Shown here one piece after another: positions 1-8,410 of a stretch of DNA of 64,000 bases. The translations under genes and the position numbers were made by a program. The number at the start of each line of letters is the position of its first letter. Positions within the stretch are counted from its first letter, which is position 1. Source of the stretch: an uncultured Eubacteriales bacterium (lineage in GTDB: Bacteria > Bacillota > Clostridia > Oscillospirales > CAG-272); the NCBI GenBank assembly GCA_934402395.1, contig CAKRTQ010000001.1, forward strand, positions 1 through 64,000, written 5' to 3'. A model generated the notes under the pieces. That model was not told the origin of the DNA. It saw only the letters and a list, made by a program, of their open reading frames with translations, and made no database searches.

Positions 1-228
1 CCGTTTTTACGGTCCCGGCAAACTCCTAAGCTCAGCCAAAAGCCGTATGCGGAATAATATCAGCACAAGATCTGCGTACCGGTTTCCGCATTCGCAAGTT
101 TGCCGCGCCGGGCACCCGCCCGCCGCCGTTTTTACGGTCCCGGCAAACTCCAAAGATAAGTTACGCCACCGAAACAAAGACATTTCACAGTCAAACAATA
201 CAGTTTACCGTCAGAAAGGACGCTCCAG
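1..228. repeat. Non-coding leader with a 26-base direct repeat
   Basis: No convincing gene lies before the first ATPase. The same 26 bases occur at 1-26 and again at 126-151 (both read CCGTTTTTACGG then TCCCGGCAAACTCC). The second copy also forms a hairpin: the 9 bases AGTTTGCCG at 97-105 are complementary to 141-149, with a GC-rich loop. A Shine-Dalgarno sequence AGAAAGGA (213-220) closes the region. I could not identify a convincing -35/-10 pair. The repeat could be the end of an upstream element or part of a leader; its role is unknown. Confidence 0.6.
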
Positions 229-2754
229 ATGAACCGTAAAAGCTCAGCCCCCGGCACCTTTTCACGTTTGAAAAGCAAGCTGTCCTCGGTCAAAAAACAA
301 AAGAAGCCCGCAGCACTGAGTGCGGCAGATGCCAAACGCTATAATCCCGACCCTCGGGTCGGTCTTGACGCCGCCGCCGTTGCCGAACGCACCGAGCACG
401 GTCTTGTCAACGTTGCGGTCGATAAGTCAACCAAAACGGTGCCGAAGATCATTCTCTCCAATGTTTTCACTTATTTCAATATGATCTTCTTCATCCTCGC
501 CGCCATTCTGCTTGTTGAGGGTTCGTACAACAACCTTACCTTTTTATGCGTTGTTTTTGTAAATACGATAATCGGCACGATACAGGAGATAAAAGCCAAA
601 AAAACACTTGAAAAACTGTCGCTTATTTCAGCGCCGCTTACCAAAGTGGTCCGCGAGGGCAAGGTATCAAGCATAAACAGCAATGATCTCGTGCTTGACG
701 ATATCGTTATATTTGAAGCGGGAAATCAGATATGCGCCGACGCAATTCTGTGCGAGGGCACGCTCAATGTCAACGAATCCTTGGTAACGGGTGAATCTGA
801 TGAGATAAAAAAAGTTCCCGGCGATGCGCTTTTGTCGGGCAGCTTTGTTGTGTCCGGCCGCTGCCGCGCACGTCTTGACAAGGTGGGTCACGACTCATTT
901 GCCGCCAAGCTTACACTTGACGCCAAAAAAATCAAGAAAAAACAGCAGCCCGGCATGATGAAATCCCTCACCCTTCTCATCAAGGTGATAGGCATAATCA
1001 TAATCCCCTTCTCCATACTCATGTTCATCAATCAGCGGAATGTGCTCGGTATGACGACCAAGGAAAACATCGAAAGCACCGCTGCTTCCATCATAGGCAT
1101 GATACCCGAGGGACTTTACCTTCTCACAAGCGTCGCACTCGCCGTAAGCGTTATGAGACTGGCGAAAAAGAAAACGCTCGTACACGACATGAAGTGCATC
1201 GAAACACTGGCGCGCGTTGATGTGATATGCGTAGACAAGACCGGAACGGTCACAGAACCCGAAATGCACGTGAAAGCGGTCGTTCCGCTTGAAGGAGATA
1301 CGGACGCCGCACGTTACGACTGCGAGCGGCGCATACGGGATTTTGTGCTTAACATGACGCCGGACAACGCGACCATGCGCTCGCTCCAGGAGTACTTTGA
1401 CGACAAAAAGGACTTCAGACGCGCCGCACAGGTAAAAAGCTTTTCTTCCGAGACCAAATACAGCGCCGCCGCATTCCGCGACTCTGCGTTTATTCTCGGC
1501 GCGCCGGAATTCATCATGCGAGACGGATATGACGAACTGCGCGATGCCATCGAAGCGCATTCATCTGTCGGCGAGCGCGTGCTTTTGTTTGCCGAATACA
1601 GATATGCACGCGGCACCTCGGAGGATATTTTCGTGGGCGGCTCGCTCGGCGGGATAGTTATTCCCGAAGCGCTCATAACGCTTGAAAACCGCGTAAGACC
1701 GGAAGCGCGCGGCACATTCGAATATTTCACCAAGCAGGGCGTTGCAATAAAGGTCATTTCGGGCGACAATCCGATAACGGTTTCAAAAGCGGCAAAAAGC
1801 GCGGGAATACCCAATTCCGACAAATTCATTGACGCCACTATGCTCGACACCAAGGAAAAGATCGAAAAAGGCATTCTCGAATACAACGTATTCGGCAGAG
1901 TCACACCCGAGCAGAAGCGTCTTTTCGTGCTTGCACTGAAAAAGAACGGTCACACCGTTGCAATGACAGGCGACGGTGTAAACGATGTGCTCGCGCTCAA
2001 GGATGCGGATTGCAGCATTGCAATGGCATCGGGCAGCGATGCCGCAGCCAACGTTTCCGACCTGGTCCTTCTCGACTCCAATTTCGCCTGCATGCCGTCA
2101 GTCGTGGCTGAGGGCAGACGCGTTATAAACAATATCGAAAGAAGCGCATCCCTCTTCCTTGTAAAAAATATTTTCTCGTTCATCCTGACGATGCTCGCGC
2201 TCATAAGCGCGTCGATATACCCGTTCAAGCCCGCGCAGCTCTCGCTCGTCTCCGCGCTTATGATAGGCGTCCCGTCATTCTTCCTGGCTCTTGAACCCAA
2301 CACCGATATGGTAAAGGGAAAATTCCTGCGCAATGTTCTCTTCCGCGCGTTTCCCGCAGCGTTGACGGCAGTTATCCTTGTTTCATGGTCGCTGCTTTTC
2401 TCAAAAGCGTTTGATATTCCCGATATGCTCAGATCGGCAGTGGCATTCTATCTCTATTCTTTTGTGGCATACATGATGCTGTATAAGGTGTGCCGACCGA
2501 TGAATCTTCTGCACAAGCTGCTGTTCGTCTCCATGGGAGTGCTTTTCCTGCTCGCGGTATGCATAATCCCGGACTGGTTCAACCTTGCGCCGCTTGATTT
2601 CGGTTCGGTGTTGATTCTCTCTGCACTCGGTCTGCTCGCCTTCCCGATAAACAGAGTGATAGGAAATATCTTCGCAAACTTCGAATCGTGGATAAAGAGC
2701 ATAAAAGACTTTATCCGCCGCGATATCGAAAAACACAAAAACGAAGAACACTGA
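229..2754 (+). CDS. CtpE-like cation-translocating P-type ATPase
   Basis: An 841-residue integral-membrane ion pump that should couple ATP hydrolysis to cation transport across the cytoplasmic membrane. The actuator motif TGES is at 187-190, the phosphorylation motif DKTGT begins at D336 and the hinge motif TGDGVND begins at T580. The membrane motif IPEGL lies just before the phosphorylation domain, and several hydrophobic segments close the C-terminus. There is no N-terminal heavy-metal-binding domain and no CPC motif, which argues against a copper/cadmium pump. The PEGL motif and the overall layout resemble the actinobacterial CtpE group, for which calcium has been reported; the ion here is not determined. 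The start at 229 follows AGAAAGGA by 8 bases. It is transcribed alone and ends at a palindromic terminator facing dxs. Confidence 0.9.
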   Translation: MNRKSSAPGTFSRLKSKLSSVKKQKKPAALSAADAKRYNPDPRVGLDAAAVAERTEHGLVNVAVDKSTKTVPKIILSNVFTYFNMIFFILAAILLVEGSYNNLTFLCVVFVNTIIGTIQEIKAKKTLEKLSLISAPLTKVVREGKVSSINSNDLVLDDIVIFEAGNQICADAILCEGTLNVNESLVTGESDEIKKVPGDALLSGSFVVSGRCRARLDKVGHDSFAAKLTLDAKKIKKKQQPGMMKSLTLLIKVIGIIIIPFSILMFINQRNVLGMTTKENIESTAASIIGMIPEGLYLLTSVALAVSVMRLAKKKTLVHDMKCIETLARVDVICVDKTGTVTEPEMHVKAVVPLEGDTDAARYDCERRIRDFVLNMTPDNATMRSLQEYFDDKKDFRRAAQVKSFSSETKYSAAAFRDSAFILGAPEFIMRDGYDELRDAIEAHSSVGERVLLFAEYRYARGTSEDIFVGGSLGGIVIPEALITLENRVRPEARGTFEYFTKQGVAIKVISGDNPITVSKAAKSAGIPNSDKFIDATMLDTKEKIEKGILEYNVFGRVTPEQKRLFVLALKKNGHTVAMTGDGVNDVLALKDADCSIAMASGSDAAANVSDLVLLDSNFACMPSVVAEGRRVINNIERSASLFLVKNIFSFILTMLALISASIYPFKPAQLSLVSALMIGVPSFFLALEPNTDMVKGKFLRNVLFRAFPAALTAVILVSWSLLFSKAFDIPDMLRSAVAFYLYSFVAYMMLYKVCRPMNLLHKLLFVSMGVLFLLAVCIIPDWFNLAPLDFGSVLILSALGLLAFPINRVIGNIFANFESWIKSIKDFIRRDIEKHKNEEH

Positions 2755-2769
2755 TTAAAAAAACGCAAA

Positions 2770-2811
2770 CCGGGGATGTTAAAAACTCATTTGAGTTTTT
2801 AACATCCCCGG
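2770..2811. terminator. Palindromic bidirectional terminator, conserved-core family, copy A
   Basis: A near-perfect inverted repeat with arms GGGGATGTTAAAAACTCA and its complement around a short centre. The A-rich and T-rich arm parts give a T-tract in both directions. It sits between the ends of the convergent ATPase and dxs genes and should stop both transcripts. The GTTAAAAACTCA core recurs at 20902, 27806, 37090 and 44781. Confidence 0.85.
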
Positions 2812-2830
2812 TATTTTTACATTATTTTCA

Positions 2831-4741
2831 TCAGAGCCGCCGCAATATCTGCCGCACGACGGCTGCGGCATCTACTCCCGCAGCCTCATACACCGTCTGT
2901 CCTGCCGCGGGGACTGCAAAGCTGTCATCTGTCGCTATGATCAGCTTGTCCGTTTTGTCAAAAAAGCCGCGGCGTTCAAGCGTATCACACAGATTTTCAC
3001 CGAATCCGCCCGAGCGTATCTCCTCCTCCAGCGTAACGAACAGCTTCGGCGACTTGCTGATAAGTTCTTGAACCTCATCCGCCAGCCGCGTGTACGGCTT
3101 GATATACTCGCAAAGGATCAAGCCGCATCTGTATCCGGCGCGGTTTACCTCACGCGAGACTGCGACAGCCTCCGCCGCCATTCTGCCATGAACGGCAATA
3201 ACGACATCGGGCGTATCCGCCGGGGTAAAATCTGCGCGCACACCCGGAGAAACCGGCGCGCCGTCCGGATAGAATTTTTTCTTTACCTCATCACTTTCAA
3301 CGGCATTCGGATATCTTACCGCCGCGGGTGAACCGAGCGCAAGCGCGGCGCGGAATGTCATTTCAAGCGCATCGTATGTCGCAGGCGTATAGATCGTCAT
3401 TCCGGGTATAGATGAAAGGAACGACACATCAAATATGCCATGATGGGTTGCGCCATCGCCGACCGAAAGTCCGGCACGGTCAATGCAAAGCATGACCGGA
3501 AGCGATTGCAGCGCCACATCGTGAAGGATATTATCGTAAGCACGCTGAATAAACGTGGAATATATCGCCGCGACCGGTCTCATTCCGCCCGCCGCCAGAC
3601 CGGCTGCAAATGTGACAGCGTGTTCTTCGGCAATACCGACATCAAAAAAGCGTGCCGGAAAAAGCTTGCGGAAGGTCTCAAGTCCTGTGCCGCGGCTCAT
3701 TGCGGCGGTAATCGCGCATATTTTGCCGTCACTCGTAGCTTCTTTGACTATCGCGGAACCGAATGCGCGTGAAAATCCGCCTCCCGGTGCTGCGCCGCGC
3801 GGCGCAACAGCGTGATAGTCGCCGGGGCTCTCCTCCGCAGGTGCGAATCCTTTCCCCTTCAGAGTCTTTATGTGCAGAACAACACCCTCGTCAAACTTTT
3901 TTGCTTCTCCGAGCATCATCTCGACCGCGGCGCGGTCATTGCCGTCTATCGGACCGAGATAGTAAAGTCCGAGATTTTCAAAATAGTTTGAGCCGTAGAG
4001 AAGATCCTTAAGGCTTTTCTTGACTTTGGTAATGAACCTTACCAGCGGTTTTCCGATAATGGGCAGTGCGGAAAGAAAATGTCTTGTCGCCGCCTTTGTA
4101 CGGAAATAGCTCGGACGCATACGTATTTTTGATATGCTCTTTGCAAAACTGCCGATATTGCGCGATATCGACATTTCGTTTTCATTTATTATTATGATAA
4201 GGCGCAGTCCCTTGGTATTTTCGCAGTTGTTGAGAGCTTCCTGTATAAGTCCGCCTGTGAAAGCACCATCGCCTATTACAGCAACAGTATATCCGCCGCT
4301 GCCCCTCAGATGCTCCGCCTGAGCCATTCCGAGCGCCGCCGAAAGAGATGTTGAGCTGTGACCCGCTCCGAAAGGATCGTGCTCGCTCTCGGAACGCTTG
4401 GTAAATCCCGAAAGTCCCCCGGGAGCACGTAAAGTGTCAAATTCGGCTTCTCTTCCCGTAAGCAGCTTGTGAACGTAGCTCTGATGTCCGACGTCCCAGA
4501 TAATATGATCGGCAGGGCTGTCAAAAACCCGGTGAAGGGCTATTGTAAGCTCCACCACACCGAGATTCGACGCAAGATGACCGCCGGTCCCGAGACATCC
4601 GTCGCCGTCTGTAATGGTATGTATAAGTTTTTCACGTATTTCGGCAGCAAGCTCATCAAGTTCGCCGGGATCAAGTCCCTTGATGTCCGCCGGCGAGCGG
4701 ATGCTGTCGAGGATATTCTTTTTTTCGTCGCTTCCGCTCAT
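2831..4741 (-). CDS. dxs: 1-deoxy-D-xylulose-5-phosphate synthase
   Basis: Cytoplasmic thiamine-diphosphate enzyme that condenses pyruvate and glyceraldehyde-3-phosphate to DXP, the entry step of the MEP isoprenoid pathway. The 636-residue protein has the usual transketolase-like order. The TPP-binding GDGAFTGG stretch is followed by NENEMSIS (usually NDNEMSIS), then a central pyrimidine-binding domain with the IAEEHAVTFAAGLA segment, and a C-terminal transketolase domain. I chose the ATG at 4741 because GGGAGG sits 6 bases upstream and the protein then begins MSGSDEKK. An ATG 22 codons further upstream lies beyond the promoter -10 box. ispD and ispF of the same pathway lie 14-15 kb away on the other strand. 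A TTTACA/TATAAT promoter precedes it. Confidence 0.96.
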   Translation of the reverse strand: MSGSDEKKNILDSIRSPADIKGLDPGELDELAAEIREKLIHTITDGDGCLGTGGHLASNLGVVELTIALHRVFDSPADHIIWDVGHQSYVHKLLTGREAEFDTLRAPGGLSGFTKRSESEHDPFGAGHSSTSLSAALGMAQAEHLRGSGGYTVAVIGDGAFTGGLIQEALNNCENTKGLRLIIIINENEMSISRNIGSFAKSISKIRMRPSYFRTKAATRHFLSALPIIGKPLVRFITKVKKSLKDLLYGSNYFENLGLYYLGPIDGNDRAAVEMMLGEAKKFDEGVVLHIKTLKGKGFAPAEESPGDYHAVAPRGAAPGGGFSRAFGSAIVKEATSDGKICAITAAMSRGTGLETFRKLFPARFFDVGIAEEHAVTFAAGLAAGGMRPVAAIYSTFIQRAYDNILHDVALQSLPVMLCIDRAGLSVGDGATHHGIFDVSFLSSIPGMTIYTPATYDALEMTFRAALALGSPAAVRYPNAVESDEVKKKFYPDGAPVSPGVRADFTPADTPDVVIAVHGRMAAEAVAVSREVNRAGYRCGLILCEYIKPYTRLADEVQELISKSPKLFVTLEEEIRSGGFGENLCDTLERRGFFDKTDKLIIATDDSFAVPAAGQTVYEAAGVDAAAVVRQILRRL

Positions 4742-4769
4742 GATTGCCTCCCGTGATCGGATTTTTTTA

Positions 4770-4798
4770 ATTATATCACAAAATCCCCGTTTTGTAAA
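4770..4798 (-). promoter_or_regulatory. Promoter of dxs
   Basis: Read on the minus strand: -35 TTTACA (4793-4798), 17-base spacer, -10 TATAAT (4770-4775). Transcription would start about 20 bases before the chosen dxs ATG, which excludes the longer reading of the gene. Confidence 0.75.
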
Positions 4799-4899
4799 TG
4801 CAAACAAAGCTTTTTTGATGCCCCGCCGGACAATTAAAAGTTCCGGCGCGAATTTTTATATAATTTTTTTGCATCTACACGAAAAAAACTCAGTTACTA

Positions 4900-4928
4900 T
4901 TGACAAAGCAAGTATAATGCGATATAAT
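4900..4928 (+). promoter_or_regulatory. Promoter of the CBS membrane-protein pair
   Basis: Perfect consensus TTGACA (4900-4905), 17-base spacer, TATAAT (4923-4928). It is divergent to the dxs promoter and lies 91 bases before the first CBS gene, leaving a leader of about 85 bases. Confidence 0.85.
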
Positions 4929-4984
4929 TAAAAGTAATAGTGTCGCATTGCGGGCGGCACTGTACCATAAAGAAAAATGCAATT

Positions 4985-5025
4985 AAGGAGATGGTTATCT
5001 AATGGACGGTGACAGTTTATGCTGA
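4985..5025 (+). promoter_or_regulatory. Leader mini-ORFs overlapping the start of the first CBS gene
   Basis: The only strong Shine-Dalgarno sequence, AAGGAG (4985-4990), is 28 bases from the gene start at 5019, too far for direct use. It is correctly placed, 11 bases, for an ATG at 5002 that encodes MDGDSLC and stops at 5023-5025. That stop lies just inside the 5019 ATG, overlapping it by 7 bases in another frame. A shorter MVI reading (4991-5002) also exists. The gene's own frame has a TGA at 5010, so no earlier in-frame start is possible. Translational coupling is inferred. Confidence 0.45.
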
Positions 5026-6317
5026 TCGCTATTTTCGTTATTTTTGTTGTTCTTGGCGGATATTTTGCCTGCGCCGAAAGCGCATTTTCCGCAATGAACA
5101 AGATCCGTATTAAAAATCTTGCCGAAAACGGCAACCGCAAAGCAAAAAATGCGATGTATGTCGCAAACAACTTCGACCGGGCACTGACCACACTGCTTAT
5201 CGGAATCAACATTACTCACATTGCCGCAGCATCGGTCTCAACACTGTATGTAACGCGCATATTCGGTGAAAATATGTCCGAAACGGCAACGCTCGTCTGC
5301 ACTTTCATCACCACCGGAATCGTTTTTCTGTTCAGCGAAATGATCCCCAAAAGCTTCGCCAACGACCGCCCCGACACCGTGGCGCTGTACACAGCGGCTT
5401 CAATGCGTGTGATAATGAAGATCTTCTACCCGCTTGCAAAATTTTTCGGGTTTATTTCATCCTTCTTTTCACGTCTTTTCAAGCATGATGAGGCTCCTTC
5501 TATCACAGAGGAAGAGCTGTATGAAATAATCGATACCGCCGAGGAGCAGGGCGTCATGAACGAGGAACAGAGCGATATGCTCAAATCCGCTCTTGACTTT
5601 GACGAGACCTGCGCGCGCGACGTAATGACGATGCGCGATGATATCCAGTACGTCGATATCAACCTTACAAACAGCGAGCTGATAGAAAAGATCAAGGCGA
5701 TCCCCCATTCGCGCATACTTGTCTGCGACGGCTCTCTCGACAACGTTATCGGCGTTCTGCCGATAAGAAAATTTCTGCGCGCCTATATCAAGGACAAAAA
5801 AGTCAACCTGCGCTCGGTAATGCTCAAGCCCCATTTTGTGAATTGCACCGACAATATCGACGATCTGCTCGACACCATGCGCCAGCATAAGATCTACCTC
5901 GGCATCGTACGTGATGAGGAAGGTAAGGTGTGCGGCATCGTAACGATAGAGGACTTTCTTGAGGAGCTTGTCGGCGAGATATGGGACGAGGAGGATGTCG
6001 TTGAAGAGGACTTTATCAAGCTCGGCGGCAACCGTTTTCTTGTCAGTCCCTCACTGACGCTCGAGGATGTTTTTGAGCGAATGGGCGTTGCCCTTCCCGC
6101 CGATGCGGGTCGTGCCGCAACGCAGCCTGTCGGCGTGTGGGTCCAGGAACGCTTCGGACGCCTGCCCGACGAGGATGAGTCATTCATGTTCGGAAATGTT
6201 GAAGTGTCTGTTGACGAGGTAAATGACACACGCGTTACCGGCCTTATCTTCCGCATAATCGATGAGGACGCCCAGAAAAACAGCGCGGAAGCTGAAAAAG
6301 CGGAGGTGAACGCCTGA
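5019..6317 (+). CDS. HlyC/CorC (CNNM-type) CBS-domain membrane protein
   Basis: A 432-residue protein with an N-terminal DUF21/CNNM transmembrane domain (about residues 1-150, including the motif LIGINITH). A tandem CBS pair follows (about 190-320), then a C-terminal CorC/HlyC transporter-associated domain (about 335-420). This architecture occurs in proteins linked to magnesium or cobalt efflux and is often mis-named hemolysin; the transported ion here is unproven. The start is fixed by an in-frame stop at 5010. A second copy of the same architecture follows with a one-base overlap, so the two are probably co-expressed and may form a heteromer. The C-terminal tail is rich in Glu, Asp and Ala. 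Confidence 0.9.
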   Translation: MLIAIFVIFVVLGGYFACAESAFSAMNKIRIKNLAENGNRKAKNAMYVANNFDRALTTLLIGINITHIAAASVSTLYVTRIFGENMSETATLVCTFITTGIVFLFSEMIPKSFANDRPDTVALYTAASMRVIMKIFYPLAKFFGFISSFFSRLFKHDEAPSITEEELYEIIDTAEEQGVMNEEQSDMLKSALDFDETCARDVMTMRDDIQYVDINLTNSELIEKIKAIPHSRILVCDGSLDNVIGVLPIRKFLRAYIKDKKVNLRSVMLKPHFVNCTDNIDDLLDTMRQHKIYLGIVRDEEGKVCGIVTIEDFLEELVGEIWDEEDVVEEDFIKLGGNRFLVSPSLTLEDVFERMGVALPADAGRAATQPVGVWVQERFGRLPDEDESFMFGNVEVSVDEVNDTRVTGLIFRIIDEDAQKNSAEAEKAEVNA

Positions 6318-7657
6318 TGTCTGCAGCCAAGTATATTACATACGGATTTATCATATTGCTGATGTTGGTGCTTTCCGCCTTCTTTTCCGGGAGCGAAATA
6401 TCATTCAATACAGCAAACAAAATGCGTTTACGCAAAGCCGCCGAGGCGGGTTCAAAAACCGCCAAGCTTGCGTATAAGATCGGCGAACACTTCACCTTTG
6501 CCCTTTCGGCAATACTGATAGGCAACAACCTTGCAAACATTGCAGCATCGACTGCGGCAACATCGATAGCCATTGCGCTCTTGTCTGGTGTAAGCGGCGG
6601 CGATGCAATAGCGTCCACACTTTCAACTGTCGTTATGACGGTCATCGTTCTCATTTTCGGTGAAATTGTGCCCAAGCTGCTTTGCAAGCAGCACGCAGAC
6701 ACAGTTGTCATTTGGATAGCGATCCCCGTTCTTATACTTATGATAGTGCTCTCCCCTGCCGTGGCGATCGTTATGGGTCTTCTCTGGATCCTGCGTCTCA
6801 TCTGGGGCAAGGACAAGAACGAGGGTGTCGACGTTACCGAAGAAGAACTTTCCTCCATTATAGATACCGTTGAAGAGGAAGGCGTGATAGATGAGGGACA
6901 GAGCGATTTGCTTCAGTCCACACTAGAATTCCACGAAACAACGATCGAGGAGGTAATGACCCCCCGTATCGACCTGACCACCATTGATATAGATGACGAC
7001 CGCGAGTCAATAATCGCAACCATTGAGAATTCAACATATTCACGCATTCCCGTCTATGAGGACAGCATTGACAATATCATAGGTATTCTTTATCTCAATC
7101 AATACTACCGCGCAGCGGTCGATGACCCGAACGCGGACATAAGGTCAATGCTTATGAAGCCCTGCTTCCTGCACAAAGCCATGCATCTGCCCGATGCGCT
7201 GAGGCATCTGCGCGACCGCCGCACTCACATCGCCATAGTGATCGATGAATTCGGCGGCACGATGGGCGTTGTCACCATCGAGGACATTCTCGAGGAGCTT
7301 GTCGGCGACATATGGGATGAATCCGATGAGATAATCACCGATGTCGTAAAAACCGGTGAAAACACCTACGAAGTGCTCGGAGAGGCGAATATTTACGACT
7401 TCTTCAACGAGATAGACTACGAACCGCGCGACTTTGAAAGCGAGTATTCAACCGTTGGCGGATGGGCTGTTGAAAACCTCAACGCCGACCCGCACGTTGG
7501 CGACAGCTTTACCTGCGGCAGACTTTATGTTATCGTTACCGAAATGGATGATATGCGCGTCACAAAAGTGACGGCTGTGCTCAACAAACATTCGGACGAC
7601 GAAGACGATGACTACGAGGATGACGACGAGCGCGAGACGGAAAAAAACGATAAATAA
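6317..7657 (+). CDS. HlyC/CorC (CNNM-type) CBS-domain membrane protein, second copy
   Basis: A 446-residue paralogue of the preceding gene: DUF21 membrane domain (about 1-165), CBS pair (about 200-325) and CorC/HlyC domain (about 345-425). The conserved LIGNNLANIAAST segment lies in the membrane part. The ATG overlaps the previous TGA by one base and has GGAGGTGA just upstream, so translation is coupled. The last 25 residues are almost all acidic or charged (DDEDDDYEDDDERE), an oddity not shared in that form by the first copy; it could be a cation-binding or low-complexity tail. Function by family: regulated divalent-cation transport; substrate not determined. Confidence 0.9.
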   Translation: MSAAKYITYGFIILLMLVLSAFFSGSEISFNTANKMRLRKAAEAGSKTAKLAYKIGEHFTFALSAILIGNNLANIAASTAATSIAIALLSGVSGGDAIASTLSTVVMTVIVLIFGEIVPKLLCKQHADTVVIWIAIPVLILMIVLSPAVAIVMGLLWILRLIWGKDKNEGVDVTEEELSSIIDTVEEEGVIDEGQSDLLQSTLEFHETTIEEVMTPRIDLTTIDIDDDRESIIATIENSTYSRIPVYEDSIDNIIGILYLNQYYRAAVDDPNADIRSMLMKPCFLHKAMHLPDALRHLRDRRTHIAIVIDEFGGTMGVVTIEDILEELVGDIWDESDEIITDVVKTGENTYEVLGEANIYDFFNEIDYEPRDFESEYSTVGGWAVENLNADPHVGDSFTCGRLYVIVTEMDDMRVTKVTAVLNKHSDDEDDDYEDDDERETEKNDK

Positions 7658-7661
7658 TATC

Positions 7662-7694
7662 GGGGGGCTGCCGCGCTGACGCACGACAGCCCCC
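7662..7694. terminator. Stem-loop after the CBS gene pair
   Basis: GGGGGCTG (7663-7670) pairs with CAGCCCCC (7687-7694) around a GC-rich loop. The following AAATAACG is not a good T-tract, so termination may be partial and readthrough into queH is possible. Confidence 0.55.
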
Positions 7695-7738
7695 AAATAA
7701 CGTTGCGGCAACGTCACGCCGCCATTTTAAATAAAGTT

Positions 7739-8410
7739 ATGAACAGAATCAATTATCAGAAAAAGCTTGACGAAATAATTGCATCGCTCGGCAACAGACG
7801 TCCGCGCCTGCTGCTTCACAGCTGCTGCGCCCCGTGCAGCAGTTACTGCCTTGAATATCTTTCGCGGTACTTCGACATTACTGTGCTTTATTACAATCCG
7901 AATATTTCACCGGAATCGGAATTCCGCAAACGCGCCGAGGAAGAAGCGCGATTCATTTCCGAATTTCCCGCGGCTGCGGGCGTTGAAATGATCACTGACA
8001 GATATGACCCCGAAACCTTTTACGCTGCTGTGCGCGGATTTGAGGAGCTTCCAGAGGGCGGCGAGCGATGCTTCATCTGCTATCGTCTGCGCCTTGAGCG
8101 CACGGCGGAATATGCCGCGCGGCATGGCTTTGACCTGTTCTGCACCACTCTTTCGATAAGTCCGCTCAAAAACTGCGATAAAATAAATGAAATCGGAGAG
8201 GAGCTCGGCACCAGGTACGGTGTCGGTTTTCTCCCCTCCGATTTCAAAAAACGCGGCGGTTATCTGCGTTCGGTAGAGCTTTCGCACGAATACGGGCTTT
8301 ACCGCCAGAACTGGTGCGGATGCGTTTTCTCCAGACGTAAAGCCGTGGAACGCAGTGCGTCCGGCTCAGACGTCAAAGCAGCTTCCGCCGATAAACTCAC
8401 GCATGAGTGA
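7739..8410 (+). CDS. queH: Epoxyqueuosine reductase QueH
   Basis: Reduces epoxyqueuosine to queuosine in the wobble position of tRNAs with GUN anticodons; QueH is the non-orthologous replacement for QueG. The 223-residue protein carries the family's cysteine set: CCAPC at 29-33 with a further Cys at 37, a CFIC motif near the middle and CGC close to the C-terminus. These are expected to hold an iron-sulphur cluster and a second metal. I start at the ATG at 7739 (MNRINYQKK), where the family normally begins; a TTG 12 codons upstream has no better ribosome site. Its last 45 bases overlap the 3' end of the opposite-strand uridine-kinase gene. Enzymes that make the queuosine precursor are not in this window. 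Confidence 0.92.
   Translation: MNRINYQKKLDEIIASLGNRRPRLLLHSCCAPCSSYCLEYLSRYFDITVLYYNPNISPESEFRKRAEEEARFISEFPAAAGVEMITDRYDPETFYAAVRGFEELPEGGERCFICYRLRLERTAEYAARHGFDLFCTTLSISPLKNCDKINEIGEELGTRYGVGFLPSDFKKRGGYLRSVELSHEYGLYRQNWCGCVFSRRKAVERSASGSDVKAASADKLTHE

Noticed and set aside
895..1560. 221-codon reading frame antisense to the P-type ATPase
   Set aside because: It lies inside a strongly motif-supported gene, lacks a ribosome site and has no recognisable domain; it reflects the codon bias of the sense strand.
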